Translations under genes and position numbers: made by a program
In this document: one piece after another, positions 32,330 through 45,544 of the stretch
How positions within the stretch are numbered: the stretch's first letter is position 1
Layout: each line of letters starts with the position of its first letter
Source of the DNA: Aphrophora alni
Lineage: Eukaryota; Arthropoda; Insecta; Hemiptera; Aphrophoridae
Assembly: GCA_963513935.1 (NCBI GenBank)
Contig: OY740768.1
Span: forward strand, 33,540,216 to 33,604,215
Direction of reading: 5' to 3'
Length of the DNA: 64,000 nt
Notes under the pieces: generated by a model
What the model saw: only the letters and a program-made list of their open reading frames with translations
What the model was told of the DNA's origin: nothing
Databases searched by the model: none

Positions 32330-32875
32330 AAGATAGAAACACATTTGTTGCCCACGAGGTAAAAATAGTATAATTAAATACAGTAAGTCGGAATTCAACC
32401 ATGAAATTAATAGTATGGGAGTTTTATGGTATCAGGTCATAATTTTCCAAGAGGGTAATTAGCTGAAGTGGCAATATTCTCCAGTAGCTTATAATACAAT
32501 AACTTATAGATATTATGTTAAATATGTCCTACCTTGCATTAACCAAAATAAACTGTTGAACAACTGTTAACAATTTTATTTGTGGGAAAAAGTTTCGAAT
32601 TGAGTGGCAAAACCACAAGGGGAAGTTAGTGACCCTTTCCATACACAAAGTACAGTCAATTTCATTCGTTATTAACGACACTTGGATGGAGAAATATTGC
32701 CTGACCGTGTTAAATATTAACTACATAAGATGGAAAACCAGAGCGCATATTTCATGTTTGTCCCCAGATCCACGAAATATGTTTCCACACAGCGACTGGG
32801 CTATAAATCTTATCGACGGTGGTGAATAGAAATTTTACATGAATGGTCAGAAGGAAATATATTTCATTGAAACTG
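32330..32875. other. Gene-free stretch
   Basis: No frame with protein character. The bases lie between the hammerhead-like motif and an R2 copy. Confidence 0.45.
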
Positions 32876-32879
32876 AAAT

Positions 32880-33037
32880 AGAAACTTTTTTAAATAAAAG
32901 GTGCAAAAACAAAGCACAAACTTTCCCACTGACCCGTTTTCAAAAAAGAAAAATACCAACTGAAACTATTCAAACCAAAAATATCAGTTCAATAGTTATC
33001 AATCAAAAAGTGAGAATGAAACATGCATCCTGTCATC

Positions 33038-33103
<66 letters not shown>

Positions 33104-33545
33104 TTTAAAATTTCTTGTGCGATAAACGCGTCATCAAAGTAGATGGTATTTGATTAAGATTGAGCTTTGAGTTACTGTTGTCAAGGTTTATTTTCTTTTT
33201 TGTCAATTATTCCAGAACCGTAAATTTGGTTTACTTGGATTTTTTTTCTGGCTCTTTAATCTCCATATTTTACTAAAATATTTATGAAATCAGTAAAACC
33301 GATTTTTAAAAATTAAGGTTTTTATAACATCCTAATGGGAGATTTTGTAATTTCTTACCAATAACTCACGGACCGGTAATTTTTTAGAAATGGTGACCAT
33401 TACGTTTTGTTTGCGACTTTAGAGGTTAGGTTGAAACCAATTTTGAGAAAATCGTAATTTTGTGATTATTTCTTATTGCAGCTAGCTTCAAATTTTGAGT
33501 TTTGACAAAATTATGTCCTAAGATATGGCCAAAATAAGCCGACAT
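32880..33545 (-). repeat. Dispersed repeat R2, long copy, split by a TA microsatellite
   Basis: The reverse complement carries R2 phrases in order: TTACGATTTTCTCAAAATTG, GTTATTGGTAAGAAATTAC, GGTTCTGGAATAATTGAC, AACCTTGACAACAG, AAATACCATCTACTTTGATG, and after the microsatellite TTTGTGCTTTGTTTTTGCACC. Short open frames in the region are shadows of this non-coding repeat. Confidence 0.65.
33040..33102. repeat. (TA)n microsatellite
   Basis: Uninterrupted TA dinucleotides lying within an R2 copy. Confidence 0.97.
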
Positions 33546-33849
33546 AGGAAATTTGATTACTATCGATCCATGCGTTTGAGCTATATAACACTGCAGAGAC
33601 GACTGGCGCCAGAGAAAGTATTCCAAAACGACTTAGGGGACCTCAAAACAGAATTATCAGCGAGAAACTCAACATCAATGTTTTACAATTATAAGACTTT
33701 CTCTTTACCGCGTATTAGTGAAAAAATTAAATTATAGAAAATTATTTAAAATGCATATTATTTTAACATTTTTTGTTATTCGCCATTCCAAATATTGATA
33801 TATTAAATAATAAATGTAAGACTTACCGTATACAATATTCTGATTCTGT

Positions 33850-33891
33850 CGTTTATACGACGGCTGTTTCGGCTATTCCGCCATTTTCAAG
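33850..33891 (-). repeat. Penelope-type 3' end motif, hammerhead-like and degraded
   Basis: The reverse complement reads CTTGAAAATGGCGGAATAGCC followed by GAAACAGCCGTCGTATAAAC. The GGC/GCC stem followed by GAAAC and GTC matches hammerhead order, but the CUGANGA core is lost. The flanking phrase GACGAAGGGAAAAATG is of the same repeat type. Confidence 0.45.
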
Positions 33892-33899
33892 TTAATATA

Positions 33900-35400
33900 T
33901 TCATTTTTCCCTTCGTCAAACATAAACACTTACACAAAGTTACATATAAACACAAACACAAACACTGATTTGCACTTAATATATTAAAATGTATTTAAAC
34001 TATTATTATTTTATTAGCGTATTATTATTGGTGCTATGCACTTTTATTTTTTATTTAATTTTCTGTTGACACTGATAATAACATAAATTGTAAACCGTAA
34101 GAAACTTCACAAGAATCAATGTCTTTTCCCACTCCCATTGTAACTACAGTATTTTATAACGAATTTAAAACATAAAAACTACCACTTTCTGTAAGTACGA
34201 TAACTAAGGAACGAGTAATTTGATTGCTACGAGTTAGTATAAGGGTTAACATTTCAAAATGGCTCCTGTTTAACCTCTAATGCAACTCGCTCACTCATCT
34301 ATACTAATTCTAAACTACTACGAGCTAAGAACTTGAAATTTAGCAAATTTAACCTGTAGCTTTTAGCCTGTAATTGATGGAAAATTCCAAAAAAGGTAAA
34401 AATTTTAATCTTTAACGCCGAAAAATATTCAAAATGACGAACTTTAAAGGTAGTCTATAGACATTTTTTGGAGGTCTATTGCTGTAAGAACTATTGAAAA
34501 ACGGATTGCCCCAGCAATTTTCACAAGATCAACATATTTGTTTCTATGACTTTTTCCTATCTCCATCGGTTATACTTTATAGAGATATATTTTTATTTTA
34601 GGTAATTTTTTACATTTTCTACGAATTATTTAATCTTATATAATCACTTATAGGACAGCTGAATCATCAAAATTGACACGCTTTGACATTATGCTGCCAA
34701 ATATAACGGTTCTAGTTGTACTATAAGTGTCTCAAAATATTAAATAATGTGTGAAAATAATTATTAAGTTTTGATGAACAACTTTCATCCAATGTCACTC
34801 CCCCCCCCACTCTTTTTCCCGGTATGTCAAAACTCACTGGTGCTTTGGGGAGAAGCCTTGGGGTTTGGAGCGAAATGAGTTTGCTTTTATACGTTGTATA
34901 AGGTCAAGAATATCTCATTTTATACAGGTTTAAAAATACCCATTTGACCTTTCTATAATAACAATTAATTAAAAAGATTACAGTTAAAAATCAATAATAG
35001 AAGGAATACATAAATCATATTAAAATACTAGAACTGTCACTCCGCTCAGATTACACAGCCGTGCTGTATTCTACTTATTTCAATCTTACTCGTGGTAACG
35101 GCTTCACCCGTAGTTAACTAAAATCTTCATCACTCCAAACCTTAGAAAGATTCGAAACCGTTTTTGGGCCACTGTTTACGTGAGTTAGTAAATTCTCTAG
35201 AAGTTGCTGTTTGTATCAAATTTTACTGAAATTTGATATGTGTAGGTTCGGTTTACTAATCGTGGGACAAATCTATCAAAATTTATAGTCAATTTAAAAA
35301 TAGTAGCAGATTTCATTGATTATTCTATTTTAACATTTTACTTGTAGTTCCTACAACAATTTACAAACTTTCAACTACAAAATCTGAGTCCCAAATGTAT
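33900..35400. other. Gene-free stretch
   Basis: A+T-rich, with a C-run (34800-34808). Phrases such as GGATTGCCCCAGCAATTTTC and CTATCTCCATCGGTTATAC suggest an old repeat at 34340-34700, but I have no second copy here. Confidence 0.4.
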
Positions 35401-35412
35401 TTAGAAATATAT

Positions 35413-35900
35413 ACAGGGTGTTTCCGAACTCTCTTTACAAACTTCGGCGTATTGTTCCTTGGGTAAAAGGAAACAAAAACTTAGCACAATCAGGAGTCTA
35501 TCTGGTTTTGTTGTCCGTATGTGCTTTTTACAAAAACATTTGTTTAAAAAAAACCCTTAACAGAATTAAACAAATTTGGTTGCATTGTTGTTATTGGTAG
35601 TTTTCAGTTAGTATGTTAAGTTTCATTATTGTAGCCCAAATTGTTTCAAAATGGCGATCATTCGAAGCTTTTAAATTAAAATAACTCTAATAGCCATTTG
35701 ACAAAAAAATAACAAGAACAACTTTTTTAAGTAATTTTTATGACAAATCCATAGTTGGTTTTGTTTTTAAAATTAGGTAAAAATTAAACGAAATTTGGAA
35801 TTTCTTTTCAGGGAGTACAAGTAGCTTAAATTTTAGTTGATTTGTTTTAAATATTGGAAATATGTTTGATTTTACTCTTCGTTCTATAAGATATGATACA
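35413..35900 (+). mobile_element. Possible decayed DNA transposon starting ACAGGGTGTTTCCGAA
   Basis: The phrase ACAGGGTGTTTCCGAACTC (35413) is typical of short insect elements with a CAGGGTG end. The following sequence is non-coding and contains TTTCAAAATGGCGATCATTC. No matching inverted end was found, so the right edge is a guess. Confidence 0.35.
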
Positions 35901-35904
35901 AAAA

Positions 35905-36280
35905 AGAATATTGTGAGTTTGAAATAATTTTTCTGTAGTCAAATCAAATTGATGCATGGCTTTATCACGCGCATTCCAATTATTTTATAATAAATTAATG
36001 AAAACAAATTGTTGATTCGGCAAATTTCCTTTAGTAGAATATATTCTATAATTCAAGTTTTCCAATTATTTTACAGTAAATTAACTTCAAATGTATATTT
36101 TTTTCTTTATTTACTTTTTAAACAAGTTGGTGGGCGCCATCATTGTACTGACCCTACCCCGGAATACAATGTAAATACAAGCAGATCCTCTAAATTTAAT
36201 GTCCACGTGGTTTCATAGGAGTTGTAGTAAATTTTAAATTATATTGGTAGGTCAATGCGTCTTATCCAGTAGAGTAAACT
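35905..36280. other. Gene-free stretch
   Basis: Two direct repeats of TTCCAATTATTTTA occur about 85 bases apart (35976 and 36059). Nothing else is seen. Confidence 0.5.
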
Positions 36281-36284
36281 TGTT

Positions 36285-36910
36285 TAAAACGGTTGTTACA
36301 CAGGTTTTCTGAACCTTGTATTTTTCCTTATCTACACTTTCTTGACGTCGATAAGGCCCTAACGAGCCTCGTAGATGTGGTTATATTCAAAAGTCTCCAA
36401 GTCGGCCCTAGCGGACCTTGAAACTGTACATATGTGACGGGGGATCCACTAGTTGAGCTCCTGGCGATGACTTAACCCTCGTGACTCTGGGGAGTTCAGG
36501 GAGATTAGAACAATAACTTTACTATTTGTTATCGAAGAGATGTGTAACTGGTAACATTACATGAAGAATATAAATCTATCAAATTATATCTAGTTATTAT
36601 AACACATGGGATACGAACAAAACAACTGTTTAAAATGGCCGCAATTTGACATTTTCATTTCTATTTTTCTGACCTTCAATAGGGTTCTGTATTAATACAC
36701 TATTGTCTCCTATACTATTTCATGTTCCTATCTTAAGTTGTATGGCCGCTATCGTGCTTATGCACCGACGACAACAACGACGGACGGACAGCAAGCCGAA
36801 AATCACTTTTTCGATATTCTGAGGTCAATAAACGTAATGATGAATCAAATATGAAAGTCGAAATTTTTGACGATTGCAAAACTTAACATACACTTCGTAT
36901 ACTGTGTAAC
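36285..36910 (+). repeat. Dispersed repeat R3, long copy
   Basis: It aligns in order with 61965-62570: GGTTTTCTGAACCTTGTAT / GGTTTTCTGAACTTTATAA, CTCGTAGATGTGG / CTCGTAGATCTC, AACAATAACTTTACTATTTG / GACAATAACTTCACTATTTT, AAGTCGAAATTTTTGACG / AAGTCGAAATTCGACG. Its GACGACAACAACGACGGACG tract links it to 10330-10620. A GC-rich section (36340-36500) is unlike the surrounding DNA. Confidence 0.65.
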
Positions 36911-38285
36911 TAAATTTTATTAAAGTATAAATGAATTGACTTTTATATAAATTTATAGTATTAAAAGCTAAATCTACAAATTTATTACTGCATTAATCAT
37001 TATGTTAAGAAACACACGCGCGCGCCATTTGTTAGATTTCTTTATTTTTCTCCATCATAAATATAAGTATTTAATATTGAATGCCTGATATGATGATACT
37101 TACTGCTCCGTTTAGTACAGTTAGGTAACCTTGTAAATATGAAATAAGTAGATAAATAAATGCCAGAATAAGTTATTAAACTCTTTTTAGTAGAGGCTAC
37201 CTACATGTTATGATTGGATGAAGTGGATCTTCCTTACATTACATTTAGTTCAGTTATAAGTTAAATACAAAAGTTTGGAGATCACTAAGAAATACGTTGA
37301 TCATCTCTAAACATATTTAACTAAAATAATCTGCGATTTTTCTCGTCCACTAAGAATCTGTTTCGTGTTGCAGGACTGTTTGATGGTGGGGTGAGGTCGG
37401 GGGGATCATTGATCCGTGTAAGTCTGCGACACATCCGAACCTACATCCACAGGACATTGTTTGATAGTAACCAATGTTTCTGATCTAATGACATTGGTCC
37501 TTCTGTTGACTTTGTTTTCTACGTGTTTTTATTATTTCAATAAAATACTCTGACCAATTATTTACAAAGACTGTATGTGATTTTGCATCGCGAAAACTAC
37601 TATATTTAATAAATATGTATCTACATCAATGTTTAAGCTAATAATTTATTAAATCTCGATTATCCTCATTAAGTTCGTTCATTAATTACCTTTGACGAAT
37701 TTTAATTGTTCATATTTCAATGTTCGTATTGAAAAATTTTATCTTTGTTGAAGTGGAAACAACATTAAAACTGCTTAAATAAAAATATAGAAAGTATGAA
37801 TAAGTGAGTGTATAACTTTTTTTAGTTTGATTAGGATTGCATGAAATAATCCTACAAAAATCAAAACAGGAGTGTAATTAAAAGATTACTAGTGTTGACG
37901 TTTTACAATTAATTTTAAATGTTGCTTAAGTTAAACATAAAGTCGTGACAACATCTGTTTCTGCATTCCAAAAAGGCAAGGGTTCGTTGATTCATATCAA
38001 AATTATAAAGAAAAAAGTTGAAATTTGCAAAATTGTACAGAATTGTATTAATGTAATTTAAGTTGCACAAAGTCATGTCAGTGTCACGAAAACATTTAAC
38101 TTAGTTTCATCGAAATTGATACATTTTTTAAAAGGTAAAAATTACGTTACCCATTCTGAATATTTATAAGTTTTGTAGTTGTGTAATTCTACATTAAACA
38201 CAATAAAGTCAAATTTCAAAATCTAGGATGAGATCGTAATGTTCAGCCAGATCTATATAACTTCTGTCTCCTTCTCCTTTGCAGT
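36911..38285. other. Gene-free stretch
   Basis: A+T-rich. A GCGCGCGC run (about 37018) and a GGGGTGAGGTCGGGGGGATC patch (37386) are the only irregularities. Confidence 0.5.
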
Positions 38286-38287
38286 TT

Positions 38288-38669
38288 GTCCACGATTTCG
38301 CTACATTTCGTAGGCAGTTTAGCCCATAACATAACTGCTTTGCCTCACAAGTTTAGTCCAAGTCTTAGCTACTTTTCTTCACCAGTGTAGCACATGAATT
38401 TTTGTTTACCCTTACTAATTTAGCCCATTACGTAGAAGCTTCGTCTAGCAAGTTTAGCCCATGACTTAACTGTTTCGCTGCATACTTTAAGCTATGACTT
38501 AGCTAATTTTCCTCTCTAGTGTAGGGAATGATTTATTTACTTTTTCTTATAATAATTGTGGCCCATAACTCACTTGTTTACTTTAACTAATTGAACCCAT
38601 TACTCAACTGCTATGCCCCAAATATTTTGCATATGACTTAGCTACTTTTCCTCTCTAGTGTAGGGCATG

Positions 38670-38713
<44 letters not shown>

Positions 38714-39190
38714 TATTATTATTATTTTTTTCATTACTGTTGAGACCGATGATCTACAATGATTTATTTACTTTTTCTTATCATTGTAGCCCATAACTTA
38801 CTTGTTTACTTTAACTAATTGAACCCATTGCTCAACTGCTATGCCCCAAATATTTTGCATATGACTTAGCTACTTTTCCTCTCTAGTGTAGGGCATGATT
38901 TATTTTTTATTTTTTTTTTTTATTATTTTTTTTTTTTTCATTACTGTTGAGACCGATGATCTACAATGATTTATTTACTTTTTCTTATCATTGTAGCCCA
39001 TAACTTACTTGTTTACCTTAACTAATTGAACCTATTACTCAACTGCTATGCCCCAAATATTTTGCATATGACTTTTTCTCATCAGTTCCATAACTTAGGT
39101 TATTTAAATCACCAATTTATCCTATGACTTAGCTGCTTTTCCTCATCGGTTTTGTCCATAACGTAGCTGCTTCACCTAACTAGTATTTCA
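38288..39190 (+). repeat. 34-bp minisatellite with higher-order ~207-227-bp repeats
   Basis: About 20 degenerate units follow the pattern AGCCCATGACTTAGCTGCTT then TTCCTCACTAGTTT, 34 bp each. In the right half, groups of units are duplicated as larger blocks: ATGATTTATTTACTTTTTCT begins at 38528, 38757 and 38964, and CATTACTGTTGAGACCGATG at 38732 and 38939. Each later block also holds an ATT- or T-rich tract. The blocks are far more alike than the basic units, so they were amplified later. Confidence 0.85.
38669..38730. repeat. (ATT)n microsatellite within the minisatellite
   Basis: ATT triplets with one break near 38713. The matching position in the next block (38900-38937) is a T-rich tract instead. 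Confidence 0.95.
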
Positions 39191-39194
39191 TATT

Positions 39195-40320
39195 ATCTAC
39201 GCTACTTCTTGTTATGTTTTGATTTAGCTTTACGCACAGTAATTGCGGAAAATAATAATATGCAATTTGAATAACATTTAAATAGATCAAATGTCTTAAT
39301 TTACATTTAAAAGAATATAAATTGAATCGTCAGAAACTTTATGAAAGTAATTTGCATATTTAGTAAGTAAACTTTAACTCAAAAGTTGTAAAACAAATGT
39401 AAATCTTGCTTGAATAAAGTATTTGTTGAACTTTGCATCAACGAGATATTCGTGAAGGAAGAAATTTAACTTTATTTGTTGCTCTGTTCAGTTCGACAGA
39501 GATAGTTTTCAACTAGATAAGCATTCTAATAATTTAAGGACATTATTATAGGACTCATTCTCTTCTTGACGCACATTTAGTTTAGTTGATTGTAACTTAC
39601 CTAAGATATTGAGTGCGAAAATTTGCACGAACTTTCTCTCACCATTACTGTGTAAAAAACCAAATCCTAAGAAAAGAAAAAGTATGCATTGTCATCTTTA
39701 GAAAAAATACCGATTCCACAGTTGTTAGTCCAAAAGCGAAAATGAACTTTGGTTGGCGTATTAAGGCTGATAACGTGACCCCTGAAATGTGAAGGTGTAC
39801 GCCCAAACCCCGTGTAAAAGATAATTTTATTACTGGTCGCGAATAAATTGGGGGAAAATAATTTAGTCAAAATGCCGTCTAGTTTCATTACTACTAATAT
39901 GACCAAAGTATCTCTAACGTTAGGCTATGTTTAAAATGTGCAGAAATTATTTATAATTTTTTTTCACGCATCAAATTTGGTTTAATATGAACGTGATTCA
40001 AATTAATCTACAAATGTTTAGCAAAAAATAAATCTTCAAAATGAAAGGATATGCCCTTCAAAAGGCATCCATAATTGTTAGTAATACTTTTTTTTTCAAA
40101 TTAGGTTTATATAACACATTGAAATACAGAAATAAAATTGAGGCGCTTACGAAGGAAAAAACTTTTTTCCTCTTCATTAAATAAAAGAAAACATTTAATC
40201 TCCACAACAAACACCTTAATTTCTTATTTAATGTAACAGCATATATTTCTTGTTGACACTCCATATTCAAGGATTAAATAAAGCAATAAAGCTAAAGTTT
40301 CAAAATTATTTTATTAATAT
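39195..40320. other. Gene-free stretch
   Basis: A 79-codon minus frame (39667-39906) has mildly protein-like composition (FYTGFGRTPSHFRGHVISLN) but no family I can name. The rest is A+T-rich. Confidence 0.4.
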
Positions 40321-40329
40321 AAATAAGCC

Positions 40330-40358
40330 ACAATTGTTTCGCTTTGCGGCATCATCGG
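40330..40358 (-). repeat. Hammerhead-like 3' end of the Penelope-like stub
   Basis: The reverse complement reads CCGATGATGCCGCAAAGC then GAAACAATTGTGG. This is the same CTGATGAT-stem-GAAAC order as at 23104-23144, with one core change (CTG to CCG) and a G at the expected cleavage site. It lies about 200 bases downstream of the endonuclease stub, on the same strand. Confidence 0.6.
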
Positions 40359-40559
40359 GAAACTGATAATTAACAAGTATTGACAACTATTTATACATAC
40401 ACAAGTAACAGGAAACTGAAATAGTAAAAAGAAATCGAGAAAGGTAGGGGGAATGACCTAGCAGGTAGATGAAGGTTGATGAACTATGTTAAGGATGGAC
40501 TTTAGAAGGGGTGAAGAATTTAATACAATTTGGTCATTTAAATTGAAAAAGGCCTAAGT

Positions 40560-40776
40560 GAAATAGATCTATTTATTTCTAAATATTCTAAATTATTTAA
40601 TCTATTGCTTTTATTTTCTATAGCCTATATAACAGTTTAACATTCAAGTTCGGATCAAAATTGTGACCCGAGTCCAAAAGGTGGTTACCAAAGTTACAGT
40701 TTCTATAGGCATGTTTCCAGATATTTACAAGTTCTTTAATCCTAACTTTTATAGATCTACATGTACCTACATAAAC
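40560..40776 (-). pseudogene. GIY-YIG endonuclease fragment of a Penelope-like element
   Basis: The minus frame beginning at 40776 reads VYVGTCRSIKVRIKELVNIW, then KHAYRNCNFGNHLLDSGHNF, followed by DPNLNVKLLYR. It corresponds to the YIGxTxRxxKxRxxEH...SxFAxHLxxxGHxF...xxxxIL block of Penelope-like endonucleases: the YVG half of GIY-YIG, the catalytic-helix Arg, and the HLLDSGH motif. The stop just after LLYRL and further stops in the last part show decay. The frame is also closed immediately upstream by a TAG. In intact elements this domain nicks target DNA at the C-terminus of the reverse transcriptase protein. Confidence 0.65.
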
Positions 40777-40789
40777 CTAGTGAATTAGA

Positions 40790-42484
<1,695 letters not shown>

Positions 42485-42950
42485 CTACTGAATATATCCG
42501 TCATGAGGTCCCCTGAGTCCACGAAAGTGGTTTTTGGATTGACATCTGTCTGTCTAGCGTTTAAGTTATTTGTCATCTTTGGAGTGCTTACAACCCAAAC
42601 GAGTGGCCATAATTATAACGAAATTTGTTGTGTGGGCATATTTCGGCCATATCTTGGGCTTAAATTTTTATTTATTAACTTTTTCGATCAATATAAATTT
42701 AGAGGCAGAAGGAAAAAAAACATCAAAATTTTGATTTTCTCAAAATTGGCTCTAACGATTTTTATCAAATTTTATTGAAAAGTTGTTTGTAAGGACCTAA
42801 ACAAAATGCGGATTACCATCTCTAGAAAAATCCCTGTTTGTCTGTTATCGGTTAAAAGTAAAAAATCTGTCTTGGAGCTTTTATAAATACTTAATTTATT
42901 TTAGCAAATGTAAAGGTTTAATGATCCGAATCAGAGTGTTAAATAGCAAG

Positions 42951-43426
42951 GGTGTCGTAACATTTCGTCCCGGTAACATCTCGTCCCGATTCCACGAGTG
43001 AGGGGTTGGGGATGAACTCTCTACTTGCCCACTAGTAACATCTCGTCCTGGCACATACGCTAGGTTAGGTTAGGTTAAGTTAGGGTAGGTTAGGTTAGGT
43101 TAGGTTAGGTTAGGTTAGGTTAGGTTAGGTTAGGTTAGGTTATAATATAATATAAAAAATAATTGTTTTTACAAATTTTAAAAATATGTTAATAGTAATA
43201 ACACATCTCATATGAAAATGTTTTTATCGAATTTGCTAAAACTAGATAAAATACTTTAAAATTTATTCAATTTATTAAATTTTGTCTCCCCAATGGGAAA
43301 AAAAGAAATATATTACCTTACTAACAAGTAAAATTTACAAATTTTTCGAGCGGGATGAAATGGTTATTTTTTTCTAGGAAATTGGCAGCGGGACGAAATG
43401 TTACCGGGACGAAATGTTACTGAAAC
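42951..43426. mobile_element. Non-autonomous DNA transposon-like element carrying a TTAGG array
   Basis: The terminal inverted repeats are 31 bp (42957-42987 and 43390-43420) and differ at one base. Each is itself a doubled GTAACATTTCGTCCCG motif, and a third partial motif lies at 43036. Six further bases separate each repeat from the 8-bp duplication ATAGCAAG. An 8-bp duplication is the size expected for hAT-type insertion, though the terminal sequence is not classical hAT. The interior holds about 16 TTAGG units and A+T-rich filler, and no protein. Confidence 0.8.
43061..43142 (+). repeat. Interstitial (TTAGG)n array
   Basis: About 16 tandem TTAGG units with two variants near the left end (TTAAG, TAGGG). 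It lies wholly inside the inserted element. Confidence 0.95.
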
Positions 43427-43750
43427 ATAGCAAGTAAAAATATTACAGAAATAATTGGCAAAAACAAAAAAGGAACCTTGACAAAAATTAATTTAAACTA
43501 GATTTCATCTTATAGTATTTATCCTTAAATCGAGTTTATGACACAAGTCAAGACGTTGAATCTTTATATGAATTTCTTTTTTAAATACTCTACAAATTCT
43601 AAGATAGCCTCCATAGTATACTTTTGCTACTGATAACTACGGAACTGAAATTTTTAACAACGAGTAGATGTGTTTGGTTAGAATTTCGATTATGAATATA
43701 TCGTGACAAAGTTTGTGCAATGTTTTTGCACCGGTTATTTTTGTCTGCTA

Positions 43751-45505
43751 ACAAAAGAACCATAATTAATAAATTACGTTCAGACGTTTAAATAACTATT
43801 GAACTTATTTTCAGTTAGATTCTTTGCTTCCTAGGAGAATCCTAATTAATTTTGACGGTACAGTGCTCCAGCATTTCTTCTTCTTTTTTTTAATTCTAAG
43901 AGCTGTAGAGAAACACTAATTGAAGATACGAAAGAAATATATATATAAAGTACAGAGGATGTTGTAAGATGACTTGGCGAGTGTTCTCTATAGTTACGAT
44001 GTTGCTAAGGAGCAGGATGTCTAATTGGGGTACAACCCTGCCGGCTCTTGTCAACGTAGGATGTCGTCACATACTTGGGTACAAGAGGACATTTCATTAA
44101 AAGTCTTGTTTACACTATACTGACTTTATATATCAAACACAACATACGGTTTAAATTAATTTCATTACCTTTGATCTTAATAAGTGAATTAAATAACCAA
44201 TAGCATCATTTATGTTCTGGATCATTTAAATTTAAGTTTATTTATTAAAGTTTTCCTGGATGATTTACACGGAAATAATTGGTATATTGTTCTCATTTCA
44301 TTTCTCTGAAAATCCCGTTTTCTCATATAGTTGAATCTATTTAATATCCATGTTGATTGAATATATTGTATATAGATGTCTATATACACAGAGTTGGACA
44401 AAAGTCTAAAATATCTTATGTTTAATTCCCTAAGGAATTTCTGCGCCTGTCGCGTTTCTTTACTGTAGGGACGATTTTAATGGTAACGTCAAATTAAATA
44501 GTGTTAGCTGCGGATGTACCGAAAAGTATTAATTTTGTTTGGAAACACTTTTTTGTAATAAATTCATCATTTAAATAACATACCTGTTATGATTAAATAA
44601 CATGTTTCACTATAAACATTTTTTTTTTAATTTTAAACAGCTGTTTTAAATTATTTCTAGGTTAACCTAATAAATTATCATTTAAATAACATGTTTCACA
44701 GCAAAAATAATTTTATATGTTCAAGATTATTAGTATAAACCTATTCAACTCCGGTTCGAAAATTTTTTAAACGAAGAAGGGAAATATAAAATATGTATTT
44801 AAGCCAACAATGTCCTTATATATAAATAAATACGTATATACTTATGTGTTCATTTCTCTATAGTTCTTAAATATAGCCGAAAAACTATGTTTAAAAAAAT
44901 TTCAGTTTTACCGCTTCAAACCTGTAAAACAAATTAATTATCGTATACAGTAAATACTTTTGTAATTATTAAATACAAGATTATACTCGTACAGTACATA
45001 ATATTATAAACACGTACATTCATCGGCATACAATTAACTTAGACTGACTAAATTGAAAAATAACTTTCTCGTAAAATTTACATTTCACTTATTTTGAGAA
45101 GGAAACCTTTTAAGCGAATTTGTATCTCCGAACACCTCCTTTAAAGACTTCAAAAGCATGAACTTAGAGACGAAGTGCTGGTCTTCTGATCTTCGATTTA
45201 CATTCACAATAAGGCACTTGAGATGGAATTCAATTCTTTGAATAGATTGTAGATAGATTGGGGCACGAATGTTCTACCGAATTTCTTATAAAAAAAGAAT
45301 TAATTTTCATAAAAAAAAAAAAAAAGATTTTCTGAATATATTTTATATTTGCAAAATTTTACAATAAAAAGATGAAATTCAACTTCTATACTTCTTTGTA
45401 GACCATCAAATGAAAAATAATCCTACGATTTTCCACTATAAATACTTTATTAATAGCAAAACAAAGTTTCAATTATTAAGAAGGTTTGTGTACATGTAAC
45501 AACTT
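43751..45505. other. Gene-free stretch
   Basis: A GC-richer patch at 43970-44075 (GTTGCTAAGGAGCAGG, CCCTGCCGGCTCTTG) is unassigned. The remainder is A+T-rich. Confidence 0.45.
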
Positions 45506-45510
45506 GAAAT

Positions 45511-45539
45511 GATGACTTGATCATTGAAACGTCGACTTG
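45511..45539 (+). repeat. GAAACGTCG-type 3' end motif
   Basis: GATGACTTGATCATTG then AAACGTCGACTTG. It is shared almost word for word with 62750-62777 and, on the minus strand, 25040-25070. It resembles the ends of Penelope-type repeats with a degraded hammerhead core. Confidence 0.45.
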
Positions 45540-45544
45540 CTAGA

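Larger units (their letters stand above)
40330..40780 (-). mobile_element. 5'-truncated Penelope-like element
   Basis: A GIY-YIG endonuclease stub (40776-40560) is followed, on the same strand, by an A+T-rich 3' region and a hammerhead-like motif. This is the 3' layout reported for Penelope-like elements. Everything upstream, including the reverse transcriptase, is missing. Confidence 0.65.
42485..43750 (+). repeat. Dispersed repeat R2, interrupted by a 476-bp insertion
   Basis: The 5' part (42485-42950) shares GAGGTCCCNTGAGTC, TTGTGTGGGCATATTTCGGC and ATTTTCTCAAAATTGGCTC with the copy at 60010. The 3' part (43427-43750) continues TAGCAAGTAAAAATATTACAG and AACCTTGACAAAA. An 8-bp duplication, ATAGCAAG (42943-42950, 43427-43434), marks the insertion. 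The uninterrupted copy at 60736 shows the empty site. Confidence 0.75.
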
